A stretch of DNA of 64,000 nucleotides, from assembly GCA_032191485.1 (NCBI GenBank), contig JAVDOI010000072.1:274001-338000 (forward strand), given 5' to 3'. The stretch comes from Leptoclinus maculatus. Lineage: Eukaryota > Chordata > Actinopteri > Perciformes > Stichaeidae. Under the pieces are notes generated by a model. The model did no database searches and was not told where the DNA came from. It saw only the letters and a list, made by a program, of their open reading frames with translations. Made by a program: the position numbers and the translations under genes. Shown here in pieces: positions 51,281-64,000 of this stretch (the first letter of the stretch is position 1; the number at the start of each line of letters is the position of its first letter).

Positions 51281-53279
51281 ACCCTTCCTTCCCGGAGCAA
51301 ATGGTATCAAAACAGATCAAGTCCTGTTTCTCTCCTCACGTCTCTCCGACTGTCCATTACCAGTTGGAAAATGTAACATTTAAAATGTGTCGAGCCCGCC
51401 CCCTCGGGGACCAGGCGGTTTGACAGGCAACCCATCAATCAAATTAAAAAGCCCATTACGAAAACATAAAGAGGAAAGAGAAGATTCAGACCTCCGGAGA
51501 GAATGTGACCTGGATATCACAGACACCTCGTCTTTGTTCTCGATGGGATTGACCTCTCTTTATTACCCGACGGGATTTTTTTTGTCTTCCCTCCACCTGT
51601 GGGGCCATCTCACACTCTTATTTATTCCTCTGCATGCTGAGGTTTCAAGCTGAGGATGGACTAAAGGCAGATTGTAGCATTTGTAATTATTACTCCTTTC
51701 TTTCTCTTTTCCCTCCGTCTCTGATCTTTCTTTCTTTCTCTCTACCTACTCTGGCTCTTCAGAGAGGTAGAGCTTCCACAGGAGTTTTCCCTCCCACTCC
51801 TCTTCATCCACTCCTTTTATTTGCCTCTTGCATGTTATTTGGATTGCCTGCTGTAGCACTTGTCACAGTGGGTAGAGCACAGCAGTGCATAGATAAAGCT
51901 ACGGGTTGCACGTACTCTCGCAGACAAGCAGACACCACCTCCCGTCGCCTGCAGCCCGCATGTCTTCAAACATCTCAGGGCATCAGATTCCCATGTTTGA
52001 ATTGTGCTTGTTGCGAAAAAATCTCTCTCTCTTTTGTTTTCTTCTTCTTCTCTCTCTCTCTCTCTTGTTTTATTTGGGCCCAGAGGCTTCTCTGGCAATT
52101 CAATCACCCTGACCACTCTCACCACAAACACTCGGCCGTCCTCCGAGATGCCCCCGACGCAGAATAAAAAACGACAAAGTGACATCGGCTTGGGCCACAC
52201 GCCGACGACTCTCAGCTGGAGATTACACTGGAATAAGAGCCCTCTGTTTCTCCAGAGTGGACAAAAGCACAACAGAGAAGAAGAAAAAAAAAGATAGGCT
52301 AAGAGAAAAAGAGGTAAGAAGGACAGAGAGGGGACAAGTGTAAGACTTCGGAGGGAGGGTTGACTTTGGTTGCCTCGGAGGAGGCGTGAGGTTAATGCCG
52401 CCTCTCTCGTTCCGTCTTCATCTGAAGCCGCAATAAGTGACGACCAGCGGGGGAAATAACAACGATGGCGCAGAATCAGGGCAGCAGACAGAGTCACGTC
52501 CGCCCCTCGCTGCTCCCTCATTGTTGAAGCTGAATTAAATGCACTGCTAAGTTGCGACTGTGTGGGCGCTTGTCTGGATGCGCTAACAGAACGCACGTGA
52601 GCTTGCATGATTTAAACTAATCACAGATCCCTATGGCAGAAGTGGTTTATTCGACCTACACACTGCTCATGTAACACTTGCTGTTCTGAGCTCTTGATGT
52701 CTAACAGGTCTGTCGGGTGAGAGGGAACAAGTGGGTTTATTGATTCCTGATGTGTTTGGGAGGAAAGGGAAGAAAGACTGAGAGTAGGACCTCACACTTT
52801 AACGTGACATTTAGAATTCTTTTTGCATGTGTTTTGGGAGACCTTTGCTTGATTGACGGGTCTTAAAAATCGAACCTTTTCATGCCAAAATTGATAATTG
52901 TTTGATATCTACAATATCTGTAATATCAAAAATATTTGTCAATTGTGAAGGTTACACAAATAAAACAGAAAAGGCCAACATTCATTTTAGGCCTGTGAAG
53001 GGGTCGTGAACTCTGCACCACCTCCTCATCCGCCTCCTTTTGACAAAGGACACATCACTCGTTGCCTTGGGACTCGTTGGAATTGGATGTAAATCACGAA
53101 TTGCAGGCTTGTCCACTCAAACAGAATACTGGGCTGGTTCGGACCCATTTTAAAATTCCCCCAATTTCACACACGTCTATTAAATCAACTGTGAATTACT
53201 AGCAAAAAAAAATCGAGTGGTGGAGACGCCCCATTAGAAAAACAGCCATGCTAGCGCTGTGACTCTAGGGAGAGCAATA
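50731..53279. other. Unassigned intergenic sequence
   Basis: Contains (CT)n at 51251-51278, further pyrimidine-rich text near 51700-52070 and purine-rich text near 52270-52330. A 257-codon frame on the minus strand is judged to be chance. Confidence 0.5.
51251..51278 (+). repeat. (CT)n microsatellite
   Basis: About 14 CT units. Confidence 0.95.
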
Positions 53280-53765
53280 TGGGTCAGTCAGTCGTTTTCT
53301 GGTCCACGGACTTTTGGTCCGCACAGAAACATTTCAACAACTTGGATGGATTGCCATGAAATGTTGTACAGATGTCCATGCTGCCCAGAGGACACATTCT
53401 AATGACTTTGGTGATCTAATGACTCTTCGTGTAGCGCCACTATGAGGTCGACTCAATTCGAGTGACATCGAGTGAAATGTCTCAAAAACCTTTTGGATTG
53501 CCATGAAATTTGGTAGAGACATTTATAGTCCCCGCAGGAGGAATTGTAATAACTTTGGTGATCCCCAGACCTTTTCATCAAGTTGAAATTTCAACTCGTC
53601 CAACACTTTGTGTCATTCCCCCTCAGCCTCAGCTGTACTTTGCGTTCAGTGCTAATTATTAGCACATGTTAGCACAACGCTAACATGCTGGAACTGAGAC
53701 GGTGAAAACGTTAAACCTGCAAAATATTAGCATGTTAGCGTTGTTGTTGTGAGCAGGACAGACCA
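53280..53765 (+). mobile_element. Fish dispersed repeat, family B, copy 2
   Basis: Same order as copy 1: GTCAGTCAGTC start, TGGATGGATTGCCATGAAAT, CCAGAGGACACATTCTAATG, TAGCGCCACTATGAGG, second TTGGATTGCCATGAAATTTG, and end CAAAATATTAGCATGTTAGC. It is in direct orientation with copy 1, about 3.2 kb away. Confidence 0.65.
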
Positions 53766-56700
53766 CTGGAGACAACGACAAAGCACATGTGGCATTAGGA
53801 ATTCAGCTTGTGGTTCAGCTCAGGCTATCTTCACTGACTCCAAACCCCCCCCCCCCCCCCCTCCTCGCCGTCCCCGCAGGAGCTCACTTCACCTTTCCTC
53901 TCACTAGCCGCCGCAGCTATCCACACACTTTCATCTCTCTCTGTCTCAGCAGGCGTGGACGGATGCTCAAACAAACTAGTCATCTTAGACCCCCCTCCCC
54001 CCCCCCGCTCTCTCGCCTCTCCATCCTCCTCTGTCACTCTTCCCCAGTCATCCTTTTATCTCTTCCGACCTCTCATCTACCCCCTCCCTCTCACGCCGCC
54101 TCTCCTCTCCCCGCGCCCCCTTGCTCTTCTCTCTCTGTATCACTTGGCTTGGCTGCAGGCGGTGCTGCGGTATTGGAAGCAGCATGGGGCTTGAGGAGTC
54201 ATCTGGTACTAAGCAGAGCTAAGCCCGGCTTCCGAAAAGCATCTTAGCACTTTGGTTTGGAGAGGTTTTACGAAGAATATCAGACGACAGAGCGGTAAAG
54301 CTGAGCACTTGGCCTCGGACACTTTGAGATCGGGATGAGAGGACTGCGGGCTAACAAAAATGTGGTCTAATTGGGAAACATTTGGCGTCAGATCTGTCAC
54401 TACGCAGCAGAACCTAACGAGAGGCCGAGACGAGTGACTCCGCCCACAGCTTGAGAACCACACCTTTGCAAAGGTGCTCCGTATTCTGTTTTTTTTTTTT
54501 TTTGCCTAAACCTAACCCAACCTTTAGCATCATCAAACAGCCCTGATCTGATACCCCAAACTCTCGGCGTTTTAGAGGGCACTCACAATTAGCAAACGTT
54601 GTCCTTCGACTTGGAGGACTTCTTCTCTTTTTTAATAACAATTTGACATTTTAAATGTTTAAAAAAATTTAAAACTCGTACAAAAAAACATGTTTTGTTC
54701 TACAGGGCAATGACACACAACACATAGTCGTTTAACACGGAGGACTCTGAAGGTGATCCTCACACTAATGAGTAAAAGTGTTTTTGAGTTGACAAGAGGC
54801 ACATAAGCACAGAGAATGTTAGCAGTTAGGCCACATGTGATAACCTGCAGGCTTGTTATGTCGGCGCTGTAAAGTGGTCTAATACACATCTATCTTTTAC
54901 GATAGATACTACTTTAATGCAGTTTTTATGAAAACTATTTTTGTGTTGATTAAACTTTATGGCCATTTTGGACGCTGGGCGCTGTTCGATTGCATCGCAT
55001 TATACTGATAGATCTTTCTATTATTTTGTGTATACTCATTGATATAAATGGGGTGAAAAACATTTAAAATTGATTGCAGGGCTGTTGTATTAGACTGCAT
55101 TAGTTTAGCCAGGCTGACGTAATAAACTGGCAAGCGTTTATTAATTGGACCTGTGGTTTGCCTGCAGAGCAGTTAGCTCTGTCAACACCCTTTCTATCAA
55201 ACATTCATGGAGTTCTGACTTGGGATTGAAAGAAAGATGTGGGGAGCAAAACAAGCAGACAGATCAAGCATGGTGCTCGCCCACGTTGTCTTGCGCTGTA
55301 ATCCCAAACGCTCGCAATAACATGAAACGCTGGCGCTTTCATTCTGTTTCTTGATCTCACGGTAAAGAAGTTCTTTTGAATCTCGCTGTTTTCCTTCCAC
55401 TTTAGTCCTAATCAGTTCCCCGTGTGCACCGCACTCTTACAAGTTTCTGCCAGCCTCGTCTTGCCTGAGGATGGTATACCTTCCCCTGATGCATAAGGTC
55501 ACACCGGCATCGTCTTTCACTTTACAGGCATCTTACCAAGAAGGTGTGTTGTCGTGTGCTGCGGCTTTTGCATCATCTCTGCCCACAGCACAGGCTGCCG
55601 GGAGTCAAGGTCAAGGAAACGCAGAGCATTACGTGTCATTATAATTAGCATAATTAGATTTTTAGGTTAGGGACCCCCCGAAACGCTCCAATATCATCAA
55701 GACCACTTTAACTGTTCTCTAATATTAAGAAGGACATTTTCACACTGTAGTTAATACAGTTTTAAGAGCCACTTACATGAAGCTAAAGGGCAGCAGACGG
55801 CTGGCGAGAGCAACTTTCTCTGCATGCAGAACTTATTTGGTTGCCTCAGATTACTCCAAACCACTCAGACTGTTTGTGTCGATGTGATCACATCGCAAAC
55901 GTTTCAGCAGACTCACCAGGTTCAGAGAGACAAGACGGTTTATCATTGTAGGGAGTGAAGAGGTCACTTCATTGATCATATATCAACCCTGTACATGCAT
56001 TTAATTTGTATAATATCTTTGGGTGAGTTGGCTTAATGAGAAAGTATCAGGTGGTCACCGTGAACAAGGCTGCACACGGTGCTGTCCTCAAACTTCATTC
56101 ATCCTAATGGAAGTGGTATTCACAAGAGTGTGAAGGCTATAAGTGCAGGAGACATTTGAATGGCAAAGCTTAATTAATAAAAAAAAATAAAGATGAAAGC
56201 ATGTGTTTTACTCCTTCTTGTTGATTACTGCGATAATTAAATGATTTTACTGTTCAGTTGAATGACGGAATATTTGTCAACAACTCTAAAAAAAAAAAGT
56301 ACATTATCATCAACATTTATTGTCTCCAGCTTCTCAAATTTGAGGACTTGCTTGTTTTCTTATTTTGACATATTTTAAACAAAATATCTTTGTTTTTTTT
56401 TGTTGTTTGGACAATAATGACTTTTTACTAGTTACAGAATGAATGAATAAATCCAACTGTATTCCGACAGATTGATGTCAAATAAAAACAACTATATCTG
56501 CAGCTTAAATTCTAAACGTCATATTCGCGCAATGCTCCGGCCACCGCCGCCGCCGCCCGGTGGTGCTGCTGTGCACACAGGGAGTAACTGATGGAAACGG
56601 GCCTCGCATAGTTAGTCTGGAGGCGCTGTGCACGGCGTGTGACTCGGCTAACGTTAGTGTGTTAGTCTTAACTCATTAGTTGGAGCGTTTTTGTGATGAC

Positions 56701-56878
56701 TTCTCAGACAAAGTGACCAACAGGTGTGTGGCGTTGATGTTACATGTATTGAAGATTTCCCTTTTAAGCAATGCAACCATCTAATGTGGGTTTTTTGTGT
56801 GCACTAAGCATGGTTATGTGTCTCTGTTTTATATACTAGCCAAGCTTAGACAGTCAAAAGGCCTGCTGTGGAAAAGGC
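53766..56878. other. Unassigned intergenic sequence
   Basis: Contains C homopolymers (53845-53862 and near 53990-54006), poly-T (54488-54503) and a GC-rich patch at 56520-56660. No coding gene recognised. Confidence 0.5.
56520..56720. promoter_or_regulatory. GC-rich patch, possible promoter or non-coding exon
   Basis: A short patch with a CCGCCG run and several CpGs rises above A/T-rich flanks, and CAACAG|GTGTGT at its right end could be a donor. Frames from its ATGs close within a few codons. No direct evidence of transcription. Confidence 0.2.
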
Positions 56879-57032
56879 CCATCCATCCATCCATCCATCC
56901 ATCCATCCATCCATCCATCCATCCATCCATCCATCCATCCATCCACCCATCCATCCATCCATCCATCCATCCATCCATCCATCTATCCATCCATCCATCC
57001 ATCCATCCATCCATCCATCCATCCATCCATCC
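56879..57032 (+). repeat. (ATCC)n tetranucleotide array, about 38 units
   Basis: About 153 bases of ATCC with two single-base variants (CACCC and CTATC units). It reads as SIHPSIHP or GWMDGWMD in open frames, which are artefacts. Confidence 0.98.
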
Positions 57033-57847
57033 AGTTTTATGTTTCATGGGACTGTTGATGTATTGAAATATGCGGCTACTCAAATATATATTTTTAAAAA
57101 TGTTCTGTGGAAAGCTTTGTGATGAAGTAGGCTTACATCTGTTAAGAGATGTACTGCTTTGTATTATTTATTTATACACCCGGAAGACTTAATTAAATCA
57201 GAGTGATGATCAAATATAATTTGATAACTATTGAAAAGTGCTGTCAACAGCAGCACGCTCTCTGGGAGACTGTGGCTTGGTTCCTCATTTTACTTACTGG
57301 GATCTTTAGCAGTGATTGTACTCGAGTCATCTGCCAACTATTAGTTTTGCATGTATATTAGCTCAGTGTCAAGATAATGAACACTTTCAATGTTATTTCT
57401 GCTTTATATTCTAGTTACATTGTGCTGCTGATACTGTGCACGTTTCTTTCTGTTTTGCCGGCACTCTGAATTACCAACTAGGCCACGGTCGAGGCAGTCA
57501 AAAGAAGACTTGGGCTGCCACCGTAGTCTCCTGTCGGCTCTTCCTTTTCATCCTTCATTGCAGAGGTAGCACCCGTTTTATTAGCTTTCTGATGTTATGA
57601 ATATAAAGAGCATTCCGGGGGACTTTGTTATTGCAAGGGACCTCAAAACACTTCTCTTAAGTCACTTATGGCATAGATTACTGCAGATTTGAGTTCATGT
57701 TAAATATGGGTTTCCGTTCATATCTCAGCAGGTGACCCTTTCTTGTGAAACAGGGGAACTCGTCCCTAATTCTACTATACAGTATAGAGCATCTGATGTG
57801 CCTCAAAGTTAGATTCTTGGTTCCTTACTCGTCTCTATCTCACCAGT

Positions 57848-58112
57848 TCTAACCCGGTGTCAACCTCCGGTTCTGAAAAGTGAAGCCAATGGAGAAGTTC
57901 CTTTAACCTGCATTCTTTCAAAAGCCAGCAGGGGGCGACTCCTCTGGTTTCAAAAAGAAGTCTGATTGTATAGAAGTCTATGAGAAAATGACTCAAATGG
58001 AAAACAAATGGACAAAATGCCGAACTCGAGGCTTAAAACCTGTAGTAAATAGACGAATGGGTGACGTCACGGTGACTTTGTCTACTTCTTAAATACCATC
58101 TATGGTCTTCCA
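57848..58112 (+). mobile_element. Fish dispersed repeat, family D
   Basis: CAGCAGGGGGCGACTCCTCT, GGTTTCAAAAAGAAGTCTGA, TAGAAGTCTATGAGAAAATG and GGTGACGTCACGGTGACTTT occur in the order I recall from teleost genomes. No ORF. Confidence 0.6.
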
Positions 58113-58724
58113 ACCTTGGTATAGTACATCATATGACTTAATGCTAAGCTCTGTGTTTCCATATCAGGTTGCTTACTCTAATGAAAGACCTGTGTGCCTT
58201 ACAGACATACATTGACAATACATTTGAGATTAAACGCTACTGGGACACCAAATCATTTAATTACTCATTCAGCCTTATCTTTGTAGTCTCAAGTGTTAAA
58301 CCTGCTCCTAGAAATCTGGGTGATATTAGATCACATTGTGAACTCATTCTTCGAAACGTGTCCTTGTTTGCTCTATTTTAGCCCGTCTGGATTTAGAAGT
58401 GAATTTTCCAGAATAGCTTGGAGGCATGTGTTGGACTAGCACCAAATTACGTCTGCGAGCTCCCAGTTGCCCGACGGCAATCCTTGGGCAGCGTTCTGTG
58501 TAGCGTGTGAACAGTGCTCGGCCATCAGCGATGTTTAAAAGGCCGCCTGAGGAGTGCCATCGCCTCGCTGCGGTACTTGCAGCCTCTGACATCTGAAAAA
58601 GATAAGTGAACACACGTCGGCCACAGAAATAAAGTCAGTGGTGGAGTAAAACTGATGCATCATTTTGGAACGTACTACTTTATTTCCTCTTACACTCAGC
58701 CACAAAATACCGTTGGTTGTTGTA

Positions 58725-58815
58725 AAGAACAAGATACAACGTGTTAACTTAGTCGTTATGCTAAGCTAAGCTAACCGACCGCTGGCTGTAACTTGATCAA
58801 GTCTGTGGGATTGAA
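58725..58815 (+). mobile_element. Fish dispersed repeat, family A fragment
   Basis: AACAAGATACAACGTGTTAA and GTTATGCTAAGCTAAGCTAA correspond to the central and right part of family A. Confidence 0.5.
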
Positions 58816-59383
58816 CAAGACGTGCATTTTGAGGCTCCCTGGTTGAATTAAACGAGTCCTTGAATCTTCCTCTTAGCTCCCTTATCTACAGAGACAAATG
58901 CACCTATAGGAGAGCAGTACAGGACGAGGCAGGGCCGAAGACAATGTTGTTGGGGATGACTTCACCGGACAAGGTCAAGGCACAGAGGGTCCGCATGTGT
59001 CGCATTGATCATCAGACACGCGGTGCAAACGGCTCAGCCGACCAGCTTTTACGGACTCACCGCAAACTGCACAAATGGAGACGGACGGGAGAAAACACTG
59101 CTTAGTGCTTAGCAGACAGCTGTGGCTGTCAAGTAACACGACAGTGATGTGCTAAGACAGTGAGTCTGGCAGACACAATGCAAGCCAGGCAAACTAAACA
59201 TAGGACAGGTAGACGATTCTGAAGAAAGTGCAGACAGAGAGGTAGGCACACAGGCGGGGAGAAAAGATGAGAAGAAAACCTGCTGACAGGTAGGTAGAGT
59301 ACAGACATATAGAGAGGGAATAATGAAACGCTGTTTGGAAATTGCCTCGGAGGGGTTGAAGATAATAAGATGTGCTGGCCAGG

Positions 59384-59640
<257 letters not shown>

Positions 59641-60045
59641 TGGATTGAAGCACTTTTTGCACACAGAAGCTATCACTGTCCTTGCAAATTGAATACAATT
59701 CATGCACGTCAAACAAACAAAAAATATTTAGACGTTGCGACATCCCAGCCTCCTTTCCACTGCCCTCCTCAGCGGTGAGGTCATAGGTCGAGCACAAGTA
59801 GCCGCGGCCCTTCATCTGATACGGATTAAGCTTGTGTCCTGATTCCACCTCCTGAGAGATTAAGGTCACTTCTCAAAACTAACTGGTTTTATGTGATTTT
59901 AGCATTATTTAAAAAAAGTTAACCTGAAAGAATTAGCATATTTGAAGAAACTGAAAATGAACATAACCTTTTACATCTTAACCCGCATGCAGAAACCGGT
60001 ATTACGCCCACCCTTCGACTTGTTCTTTCTAAGCTTTTTAAATGA

Positions 60046-60165
60046 AAGGAACAGTGAGTAAGATTTAATGGCATCTAGTGGTGCGTTGCAGATTGCAACC
60101 AACTAAATACCCCTCTGCTCCCTTTCCAAGCGTGTTGGAGAACTACGGTGGCCTTCAAGTAAAGT
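60046..60165 (+). mobile_element. Fish dispersed repeat, family E fragment
   Basis: AATGGCATCTAGTGGTG, TTGCAGATTGCAACCAACTA, ATACCCCTCTGCTCC and GGAGAACTACGGTGGCCTTC are consecutive landmarks of a repeat I recall as abundant in teleosts. Confidence 0.65.
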
Positions 60166-62481
60166 AGAGTTATCGGATTTTAGTACAACTAGGAGTTACT
60201 CTTATCAATACTACATGACTAAATAATTGCTTTTAAAAATGTATATATATTTTTAAAAACAAATAAATGCAGAACAGGGTTAGAATTTATTTATAATTAT
60301 TTATAGAGCAACAGCAAAGTCACTATATAAAGTCATTAATACCTCACTGGAAAATGATAATGTCAATAAAATAAATAACATTTCACAAGCTGTGAGTACA
60401 GCCTGAAAATTAGATAATGTGGAAAGATGCTCAGTATATATAATAAAATAGATATAGCTGCAGGTGGCCTTCTGACTTTGGCACACTTTATTTATTAAAA
60501 CCTACAAGCTCCACATTCTAAAGGTCATTATTCAGAGTTAAAAGATGATTTGCTTGATTATTTGATATGAACTGTGAGTGATATGCTCGTTCTGTAGAGC
60601 CCTGTTGTGGCTTTGCCATTGGTGTAGTTCATGTGATGTACCAGTTAGCTATCATCGCATGAACCCAACTACCTGAATGGAAAATAGATAAAAGGATAAG
60701 AACCACCTGAATGCACCATTAAACAGCTGATCAGGAAGTAATGAATTCTGTGAACGGGAAGACCCCAAGCGTTGTAAAGTATACTTTAGACTTTTAGACG
60801 TCTTGGTCGGGCTGGAAGATGTGGAACTATCCTTATAAATATATATATTTATCGACCTACAGGATCATATTTAAGTTAATTCTCTTTCTGTTGAGTTTAA
60901 AGATTACGGTTGTGATCACCATGGATTGTTTTTTTAGGGGTGTTTCAGGTGTTTGAGAATTATAAGCTAGGTTTGTGCTATTTACCATCTGTGTTGGCAC
61001 AAGTGTTATGCAGCGTTAACAACATGTGTCACCAGTCAGTTTGAGACCGTCTCATCCACCTCCTCATTGCCTAAACTGGTCTATAAGTCTCTACGGTTTC
61101 GCCACTCTCTGCGTTTAGTATTGCTCTCTGTGCTGACAGCAAATGTCCAGCTAACTCAACCAACCCTTCCGTGGCTAAGGAAGTGGGTCGTCCTCATCAT
61201 CGCTCTTTTGACACGATTGGCGGTCAAGCAATGCACTTCAAATAAAAGTTCCACATTTTCTTATCAAGAAAAATCTTCATGATGAAATGTTTCATCTGCC
61301 AGTGTTGGTATCGTTTCTATCAACCAGTCCGCCGAGGGTAAACATAGCTGACACACCCAACCAACAGCATTTTAATCATGTCATTTCCCCTCACACTGAA
61401 ATATCTAAATATATAATAACAAGTATAACCCAGCAAAAAGACACAGCTCTTGAATCAGGGCTCAAATCGGGGTTCATCCCCGAGATTGAAGTGACGGAAT
61501 GACTAAAACATTTCCTAAAAGTAGGACAGGAACTGTACAGTCAACTCGACTCTGTTATGCATTCATTAGTCTGCTCAGCACATGCATAGGAAAAGCGAAA
61601 CCCACGCCACAGTTTGAAGTAACATCTAAAAATAAAGACGTTTGGGCAGCAAACACACACACAGGATATGCATATGTATGGAGCATTAAAGCTCTCCCTG
61701 TGACATGTGCAGAGCGTGAGGCACTGACTCAGATCTGGGCTCCTCTCTCGCCTGGAGACAAATACTGTACGCCGGCAACGCACAGTAGACCAACGGAGTA
61801 GAGCGGGAATCAAACGGCACCGCTCGTCTGCTGCCAAAAAGGTCAGACAGATGAGGGCGACCTAAAAGACGATTCAACCCTCGGCTGGGGAAAAGGAAAG
61901 CACTTGGCATTGGTTCTCGCCCGATCTCCGTGGAAAGACCGGGATTTCAGCTCTGGCTTTCAAGATGCACGGACTTCATCATATGTGAAAATGTCTGAGT
62001 AAAATGAAAGCATGCGGTGTATTCAACAGCACTGGTAGTTAATTATTCAGTGTTACAGTGATGTTTTTACACACAAAGTCCATTAAGCTTGGATGTCTCA
62101 ACAAGAGCGTAAAAGCCATCTCAACGTATACCCGAGTCCACGAACGCAGAAAGTGCTTGTTGTCTTTCTTCCTCTCCCGCTCATCATTCTGGAGAGCCGG
62201 GGAGCAGGAGGCTAATGCAACCTTGGTTGATTGTATGCTTCAGTGTTTTGGAATTTGAAAATGAATAAGATTGTAGGAGGGAGGTAAAGTCCCGAAGAGT
62301 GTAATTTGCAGCGAAACAAGGTTAGGTCGTAGTGACATGGCAAATGAGGAGAAAGCATTTTCATTTCTCTTTTGTTTTCATTCTGTTACTGTTATCAGCA
62401 GGCTGATTAGGGGACGTCTGTATTTGTTTAGCCTCAGACTATCTGACGAGGCATTCTGGGTCCTCTAGGGGTTGGGGACCA

Positions 62482-62510
62482 GGAACCGGTTTTGAATCAG
62501 AACCGGTTCC
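62482..62510. promoter_or_regulatory. Palindrome with two AACCGGTT sites
   Basis: Perfect 10-bp arms GGAACCGGTT / AACCGGTTCC with a 9-base spacer. AACCGGTT is the core bound by Grainyhead/TFCP2 family factors. The setting may be a repeat, so function is unproven. Confidence 0.35.
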
Positions 62511-62749
62511 AGAGTTATAAGAGGCAAACATTTGGTAAAGTCGCTGAGCATGACTCCGGAAGGACCCAGCCAGACATCATTTCTCCGTTATTGGATGAGA
62601 TGGATGGCAGAGCGCTGCAACACTTCTAATGGTTTAGTTAAAGGCATTCATTTGTAAGTATTCTGTTATTCTATTGTTAGTTGTTTGTATTGCTGTTTGT
62701 TGTTGAACAAGAAGCAATTTACTTGAGCGGTTTGGTTGAACGAGGTCCA

Positions 62750-63070
62750 ATCTGTGCACTTTGTATGTCTCCGTACCAGCTACAGACGTGGCCAGAGGCG
62801 TTATGTCTTTTGGGTTGTCCATCCATTGTCCTTGCGTATGTCCCGTCCATTCTCGTGAATGGGACATTTCAGGAACTTCTTTGAATTTTGGCACAAACGT
62901 CCACCTGGACTGATATGATTTTGGTGGTGAGACATCACTGTGACCTCACAAAACGTGTTTTCAACTCAAGAATTAATTTGGTAATTATGATAAGTTCATA
63001 CAAAATGTCCAAATGGATGAAAATGATGAAGCGATGACATTTTGAATAGATGTAAAGTGCAACATGATTT
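62750..63070 (+). mobile_element. Fish dispersed repeat, family C
   Basis: GGGTTGTCCATCCATTGTCC, CATTCTCGTGAATGGGACAT, AATTTTGGCACAAACGTCCA, CACTGTGACCTCACAAAACG and GATGAAGCGATGACATTTTG are in the order I recall for a teleost tandem-monomer repeat. No ORF. Confidence 0.6.
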
Positions 63071-64000
63071 GGCTGCAAATACCAGTTCGGAGTAGGAATC
63101 GCTGTTTTTGCTTCCGCTATGCAAATCTGCTCTACAGCATTCTGTTTCTGTTTCTCTTTCTCTTTAAGGCAGCTGTAGCCTTTTGCAGTTGTAGCAAATT
63201 GTAGCGTCCCACGAGATTCCCGGTAGCCGAATCTGCGCGTCCTATTCTGCACCGCTTCAGAGCTGTGTTTATGTCTTGAGCAGTAGACCCCCTGAACACT
63301 GCTCAGCTTCATTGGTTCTGTCTTCAGCGTCTCCCTGCACAGCTTCATACTGCTCTCACTGTCGAGAACAATGGATGCTTGCTTGTAATCTGGAATTGCT
63401 GCTAGAGCTAGATCAAGAGTTTATTAATAAAGGTTTGTCTCACAGTTTGCTGTACTTCAGAGACGGGGCAGGCGTATGGAATTCCGTTGCGTTCGGGGAC
63501 ACTTTAGTCGGGCTCCATCTTCATTCATTTTCTAAATGACCTTTGCCTTCATCTCCATTAACAGATCTCATACGATGAACTCTACTATGGCATCTGTTAT
63601 TTCTCTTTCTTTTCTCCGTCTGCTGTGTGGTTGAAGATGTACAGTAGATGGCTGTGATGCCTGAGGATGTACCTATGGACAAGTTATGAACAGGCCGGGC
63701 TACTCAATGTTTTTAATGCCAATGTTTGCCTGAGCCCCAGATGTTCCCACATTCCTCCTTATGTATTATTTGAACCATTCAGATCAGTTGCAACTAGTTT
63801 CCATGCAGCGAAAAACAGCTTCATCATGTTCGACTGGTCAGCAGACATTTGCTAAGCTAAGTTAGCAAGCTAGTATTTTTTACGCCGTCAAACAATAGCC
63901 CACTACGTACAACATTCAGGTGATTTTTCATGCCACCGTGGTGGGCCAGATTTGAATTGCATAGTTGGCACCCTGCCTTTTGTCTTGTGAATCGCTCAGC

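Noticed and set aside
51835..52608. 257-codon minus-strand open frame
   Set aside because: It crosses (CT)/(GA)-rich sequence (ERERE, FFSSSLL), has no recognisable domain and no splice or start context; probably chance in a stop-poor region.
56797..57122. Frames of SIHPSIHP and GWMDGWMD repeats
   Set aside because: Translation of the (ATCC)n array. The array has no spacers, so it is also not a CRISPR array.

Overview
The window reads as vertebrate nuclear DNA, most likely from a teleost fish. It has small exons with GT-AG introns, many long dinucleotide microsatellites, and several dispersed repeats I recognise from ray-finned fish genomes. There is no prokaryotic or viral organisation: no operons, and the long open frames come from low-complexity repeats.

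The one well-supported gene is the 3' half of a class A plexin on the + strand, best matched to plexin A1 (plxna1). Seventeen coding exons (4645..43721) join without a frame break into 834 residues. They cover the end of the IPT ectodomain, one transmembrane helix, the juxtamembrane coiled coil, the first GAP segment, the Rho GTPase-binding domain, the second GAP segment and the natural stop. Counted back from the stop, the three catalytic arginines fall at positions equal to 1429, 1430 and 1746 of mouse plexin A1. The sema, PSI and first IPT exons lie upstream of base 1.

Layout: 1-4644 is the 3' part of an intron. 4645-16291 holds the IPT and transmembrane exons in large introns. 20885-43721 holds the cytoplasmic exons. 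From 43722 there is an A/T-rich 3' UTR of unknown end, carrying a (CAG)9 run and a compound (AT)n(GT)n repeat. About 46,400-64,000 is intergenic or unassigned DNA. It contains several fish repeat copies, a 153-bp (ATCC)n array, a 250-bp (AG)n array and one weak candidate first exon at 47619.

The encoded protein is a semaphorin co-receptor subunit: ligand binding outside (with neuropilin) releases a dimerisation-controlled Rap GAP inside, and Rho-family GTPases bind the inserted RBD. I found no convincing second protein-coding gene, no structural RNA gene and no clear undescribed system. The most noteworthy signals are a tandem in-frame splice donor at exon 5, a near-perfect 48-bp palindrome in intron 15, G-quadruplex-type tracts, possible POU and Grainyhead-type motifs, and paired copies of fish repeat families downstream. 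Exons below are numbered within the window.
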